NCBI RefSeq assembly: GCF_007713685.1
Contig: NZ_VMRJ01000002.1
Location: forward strand, 372,001-436,000
Direction: 5' to 3'
Length of the DNA: 64,000 nt
Source: Hymenobacter setariae
GTDB taxonomy: Bacteria; Bacteroidota; Bacteroidia; Cytophagales; Hymenobacteraceae
A program made the translations under genes and the position numbers. The notes under the pieces were generated by a model that did no database searches, was not told the DNA's origin, and saw only the letters and a program-made list of their open reading frames with translations. Shown in pieces: positions 61,762 through 64,000 of the stretch (position 1 is its first letter; each line of letters starts with the position of its first letter).

Positions 61762-62841
61762 TCATTGGTCAAAGTCTACAGTTACTTGCTCCGTCACGGG
61801 CCGTGCCTGGCAGGTGAGCACGTAGCCCTTGGCCACTTCTGCTTCGGAAAGCGAGTAGTTTACATCCATTTCTACGCGGCCTTCCGTGACGCGGGCTAGA
61901 CAGGTGCTGCACATGCCGTTTTTGCAGGAATAGGGAGCGTCAATGCCGCTTTCTAGCGCCGCGTCGAGGATGGTATTGCCGTAGTACGACATTTCTAGCA
62001 GGCGCGCACCTCCATCCAGCTTCAGCGTTACTAGGCTCTTTTTATCGTCCTCGCCCACGGGCGGCAACTTGGCTTTGGCCGCGCCGGCTTTGCCCGCATT
62101 AGCCGAGCCAAACAGCTCGAAGTGAATTTTCTCGGGCGCTACGCCGGCGCTGGTAAGGGCCGTGCGCACGCCGTTTACCATGTCCTCAGGGCCGCACAGG
62201 AAGCACTCGTCAATCTGGCTGGCAGGCACCACCTTTTCGAGAAACTGCTTAGCCTTCTGCTCATTAATGCGGCCGAATAGCAAATCGGCGTCGCCCTGCT
62301 CGCGGCTTAGGATGTGGTACACGCTTAGGCGGTGCAAAAACTTGTTTTTGAGCGCTTCCAGGGCTTCTTTGAAGATGATAGAATTGCGGCCCCGGTTGCC
62401 GTACACCAGCGTGACGCGGCTGTTTGGCTCCGTCAGCAGCACCGTTTTCACGATGCTGAAAATGGGCGTGATGCCGCTACCCGCCGCAAACGCCACGTAG
62501 TGCTTGGCCTGCGTGGGGTGCAGCGCGGTGTGGAAGTGCCCGGCCGGCGGCATCACCTCCAACTCTTCGCCGGCGCGCAGGCCATCTACGGCCAGTGACG
62601 AAAAGCGGCCTTCCGGCACTTTCTTGATGGCTACCTGCCACTCATTATCAAGCGGGCTGCTGCAAATGGAGTACGAGCGGCGCAGTTCCTCGCCATTATG
62701 GATGCGCCGAAACGTGAGGTACTGGCCCTGTGTGAAGCGGAACGCCTCGCGCAGGTCGGCGGGCACGTCGAGCGTCACGCGCACGCAGTCGGGCGTTTCG
62801 CGGGCAATGTGCTTGATTTTGAGTTTGTGAAAGCGGCTCAT
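61762..62841 (-). CDS. paaE: PaaE: epoxidase reductase subunit
   Basis: A 359-residue flavin and iron-sulfur reductase. The FAD-binding domain carries RRSYSICSSP. The NAD(P)-binding domain has AFAAGSGITPIFSIVKTVL and CFLCGPEDMV. The C-terminal 2Fe-2S ferredoxin domain has Cys residues in YSCKNGMCSTCLA and a later LTCQARPV. It passes electrons from NADPH to the PaaABC epoxidase. The start ATG at 62841 overlaps the tetR stop as ATGA, indicating coupling. Confidence 0.97.
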   Translation of the reverse strand: MSRFHKLKIKHIARETPDCVRVTLDVPADLREAFRFTQGQYLTFRRIHNGEELRRSYSICSSPLDNEWQVAIKKVPEGRFSSLAVDGLRAGEELEVMPPAGHFHTALHPTQAKHYVAFAAGSGITPIFSIVKTVLLTEPNSRVTLVYGNRGRNSIIFKEALEALKNKFLHRLSVYHILSREQGDADLLFGRINEQKAKQFLEKVVPASQIDECFLCGPEDMVNGVRTALTSAGVAPEKIHFELFGSANAGKAGAAKAKLPPVGEDDKKSLVTLKLDGGARLLEMSYYGNTILDAALESGIDAPYSCKNGMCSTCLARVTEGRVEMDVNYSLSEAEVAKGYVLTCQARPVTEQVTVDFDQ

Positions 62842-63494
62842 GCGGTAGGTTTTTTCAGCCCGTCGAGGAGCATCGTAAGGAGGTCGTTTTCCAGCTCAGC
62901 GGCCGACAAGTTGCGCCCCGGCCGATACCACAGCTCGACCCAGCGCACCGCCGAGAGCAGCGTAAACAAGGCCACTGATACATTCACGGCCTGCAACTCG
63001 CCTGCCGCAATGCCTTGCTCAATAAGCGCCGCAAAGCCTTTCTCATAACGCTTGCGGGCCTGTTTAAATTCGGTCAGGCGTGGCTCGGTTAGGGCCTTCC
63101 ATTCGTTGTTGGCCACCGATACGGCAGCGCCGTCCTTGGTCATCAGGCGCACGTGGCGGCGCAGCAGCTCGGTTATCTTTTCGAGGTAATTCGCCTCCAT
63201 CTGCTCCACCTCAGTCAGTTGCGCGATGTAGGTATCCGACACCTGGAAGCAAATGATTTCTAAAATCTCGTCTTTCGACTTGATGTGGTTGTACATGCTG
63301 GCCGCGTCGAGTCCCACCCGCGCCCCTAGGTCGCGCATCGACGAGCTGCCGAAGCCGCGCTCCTTGAACAGGTGCGCCGCCTCGTCCAGAATAAGCTGCC
63401 GTTGTTCGGGGCGGCGCTTTTTTACCACCCGCGCTGCGCCCGTGGCGGGCGGCGTGGCCGTCGGGGCGGGGTTAGGAGCGGTTTTGGGAGGCAT
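62838..63494 (-). CDS. TetR family regulator, probable paa repressor
   Basis: A 218-residue regulator. The N-terminal ~30 residues are Pro/Ala-rich and disordered, then a TetR DNA-binding domain (QLILDEAAHLFKERGFGSSSMRDLGARVGLDAASMYNHIKSKDEIL). The C-terminal ligand domain is longer and helical. It lies between paaK and paaE and overlaps paaE by four bases, so it should sense a pathway CoA ester and repress the operon, as PaaR-type TetR proteins do in other bacteria (inference). It is produced with the enzymes, allowing autoregulation. Confidence 0.92.
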   Translation of the reverse strand: MPPKTAPNPAPTATPPATGAARVVKKRRPEQRQLILDEAAHLFKERGFGSSSMRDLGARVGLDAASMYNHIKSKDEILEIICFQVSDTYIAQLTEVEQMEANYLEKITELLRRHVRLMTKDGAAVSVANNEWKALTEPRLTEFKQARKRYEKGFAALIEQGIAAGELQAVNVSVALFTLLSAVRWVELWYRPGRNLSAAELENDLLTMLLDGLKKPTA

Positions 63495-63539
63495 ATGCTT
63501 CTGTTTCTAATTTCAGTGTTATCCGTTAGGTAAGGCCCC

Positions 63540-64000
63540 TTATGCTAGCGACCGCAAGTCGCGCACGCGGTTGAGCTTGCCGCCCTCGCTGCGCGGCAGC
63601 GTGCCGAAACCGAGCAGCGTCACCTTCATGCTCAGCCCGATGTTGTCCTTGATTTTTTTGGCAAACGAGCCTTGCAGCGCCTGCAAGCAGTCGTGCTGCT
63701 GCACGGTATCGGCGGTCACCGTTTCCAGGCCTAGGTCGCGCATCAGTTCTTCAGCGATTTCTACGCTTACTTCTACCTCATCCATGCTGCCACGGCGCGA
63801 GGCCACCACTTGGTAGTAAGGGCTCACCTGGGGTAGGCTGCTGAGAATATCCTCCACCTGGGTGTGAAAGAAATTGACTCCGCGAATGATGAGCATGTCG
63901 TCGGCTCGGCCGCGGATAGGTCCCATCTTCACGTGCGTACGGCTTTCGGAGTAGTCGTAGGTAAGATTGGTGATGTCATTGGTCCAGTACCGCAAAATAG
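63540..64000 (-). CDS. paaK: PaaK: phenylacetate-CoA ligase, C-terminal part only
   Basis: The frame runs off the window at its 5' side; about 153 codons remain, encoding the C-terminal domain. The visible signature LRYWTNDITNLTYDYSESRTHVKM, read in pieces, and GPIRGRADDMLIIRGVNFFHTQVEDIL match the PaaK hinge and C-terminal domain of adenylate-forming ligases; KKIKDNIGLSMKV and RSEGGKLNRVRDLR carry the late Lys that helps adenylation. It activates phenylacetate to phenylacetyl-CoA, the first step of the pathway. It lies just upstream of the tetR gene (46-base gap) in the same direction. Confidence 0.95.
   Translation of the reverse strand, partial: ILRYWTNDITNLTYDYSESRTHVKMGPIRGRADDMLIIRGVNFFHTQVEDILSSLPQVSPYYQVVASRRGSMDEVEVSVEIAEELMRDLGLETVTADTVQQHDCLQALQGSFAKKIKDNIGLSMKVTLLGFGTLPRSEGGKLNRVRDLRSLA

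Overview
The window looks like a chromosomal piece of a GC-rich Bacteroidota, most likely a Hymenobacter-type Cytophagales (inference). The basis is a SusC/SusD pair, a hybrid two-component system, two type IX secretion (T9SS) C-terminal domains, TAnnTTTG-type -7 elements, weak Shine-Dalgarno signals, and strong enrichment of the palindrome CCTAGG. No tRNA, rRNA, CRISPR array, transposase or phage gene was recognised.

Region 1 (1-1012) holds a PAS-domain sensor cut by the window edge. Region 2 (about 1.17-42.9 kb) is a very large polysaccharide utilisation locus. A leftward unit encodes GH105, a short DUF2264 protein, a GH43-like protein and DUF4861. Next to it lies a 1417-residue hybrid two-component regulator. 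Rightward units encode GH43 (subfamily 24-like), SusC, SusD, full-length DUF2264, GH43, GH127, GH31, a GH43-GH105 fusion, two GH51 enzymes, an M60-like metallopeptidase, GH2, a small plug-like protein, a BNR_4 propeller-GH16 fusion and another GH43. A leftward T9SS-exported beta-helix protein follows. The mix of beta-1,3-galactan-type enzymes, several arabinofuranosidases, unsaturated-uronide hydrolases, a rhamnose-glucuronate-type propeller and a glycoprotein peptidase points to type II arabinogalactan or arabinogalactan-protein as substrate (inference). Bound glycan would be cut outside, imported through SusCD and trimmed in the periplasm, with the regulator sensing a breakdown product.

Region 3 (43.1-52.0 kb) is a mixed block: a DUF4269 nucleotidyltransferase-like protein, a basic protein with a duplicated 46-residue unit, a Calx-beta/choice-of-anchor I protein with a T9SS signal, a PafA-type alkaline phosphatase, an Ohr peroxidase, and a YncE-propeller/phosphoesterase fusion. 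Several strong hairpin terminators separate these units.

Region 4 (52.1-64 kb) is a leftward phenylacetate catabolic operon. In transcription order it carries paaK (cut by the window), a tetR regulator, paaE, an AI-2E family membrane protein, paaA, paaB, paaC, paaD, paaG, paaH, paaI, paaZ and a paaF-like hydratase. Phenylacetate is activated by PaaK, epoxidised by PaaABC with electrons from PaaE (PaaD helps maturation), isomerised by PaaG, ring-opened by PaaZ and beta-oxidised by the PaaF/PaaH-type enzymes. The thiolase paaJ is not in the window. Four long inverted repeats sit between operon genes. Three related palindromes also lie in the sugar locus.
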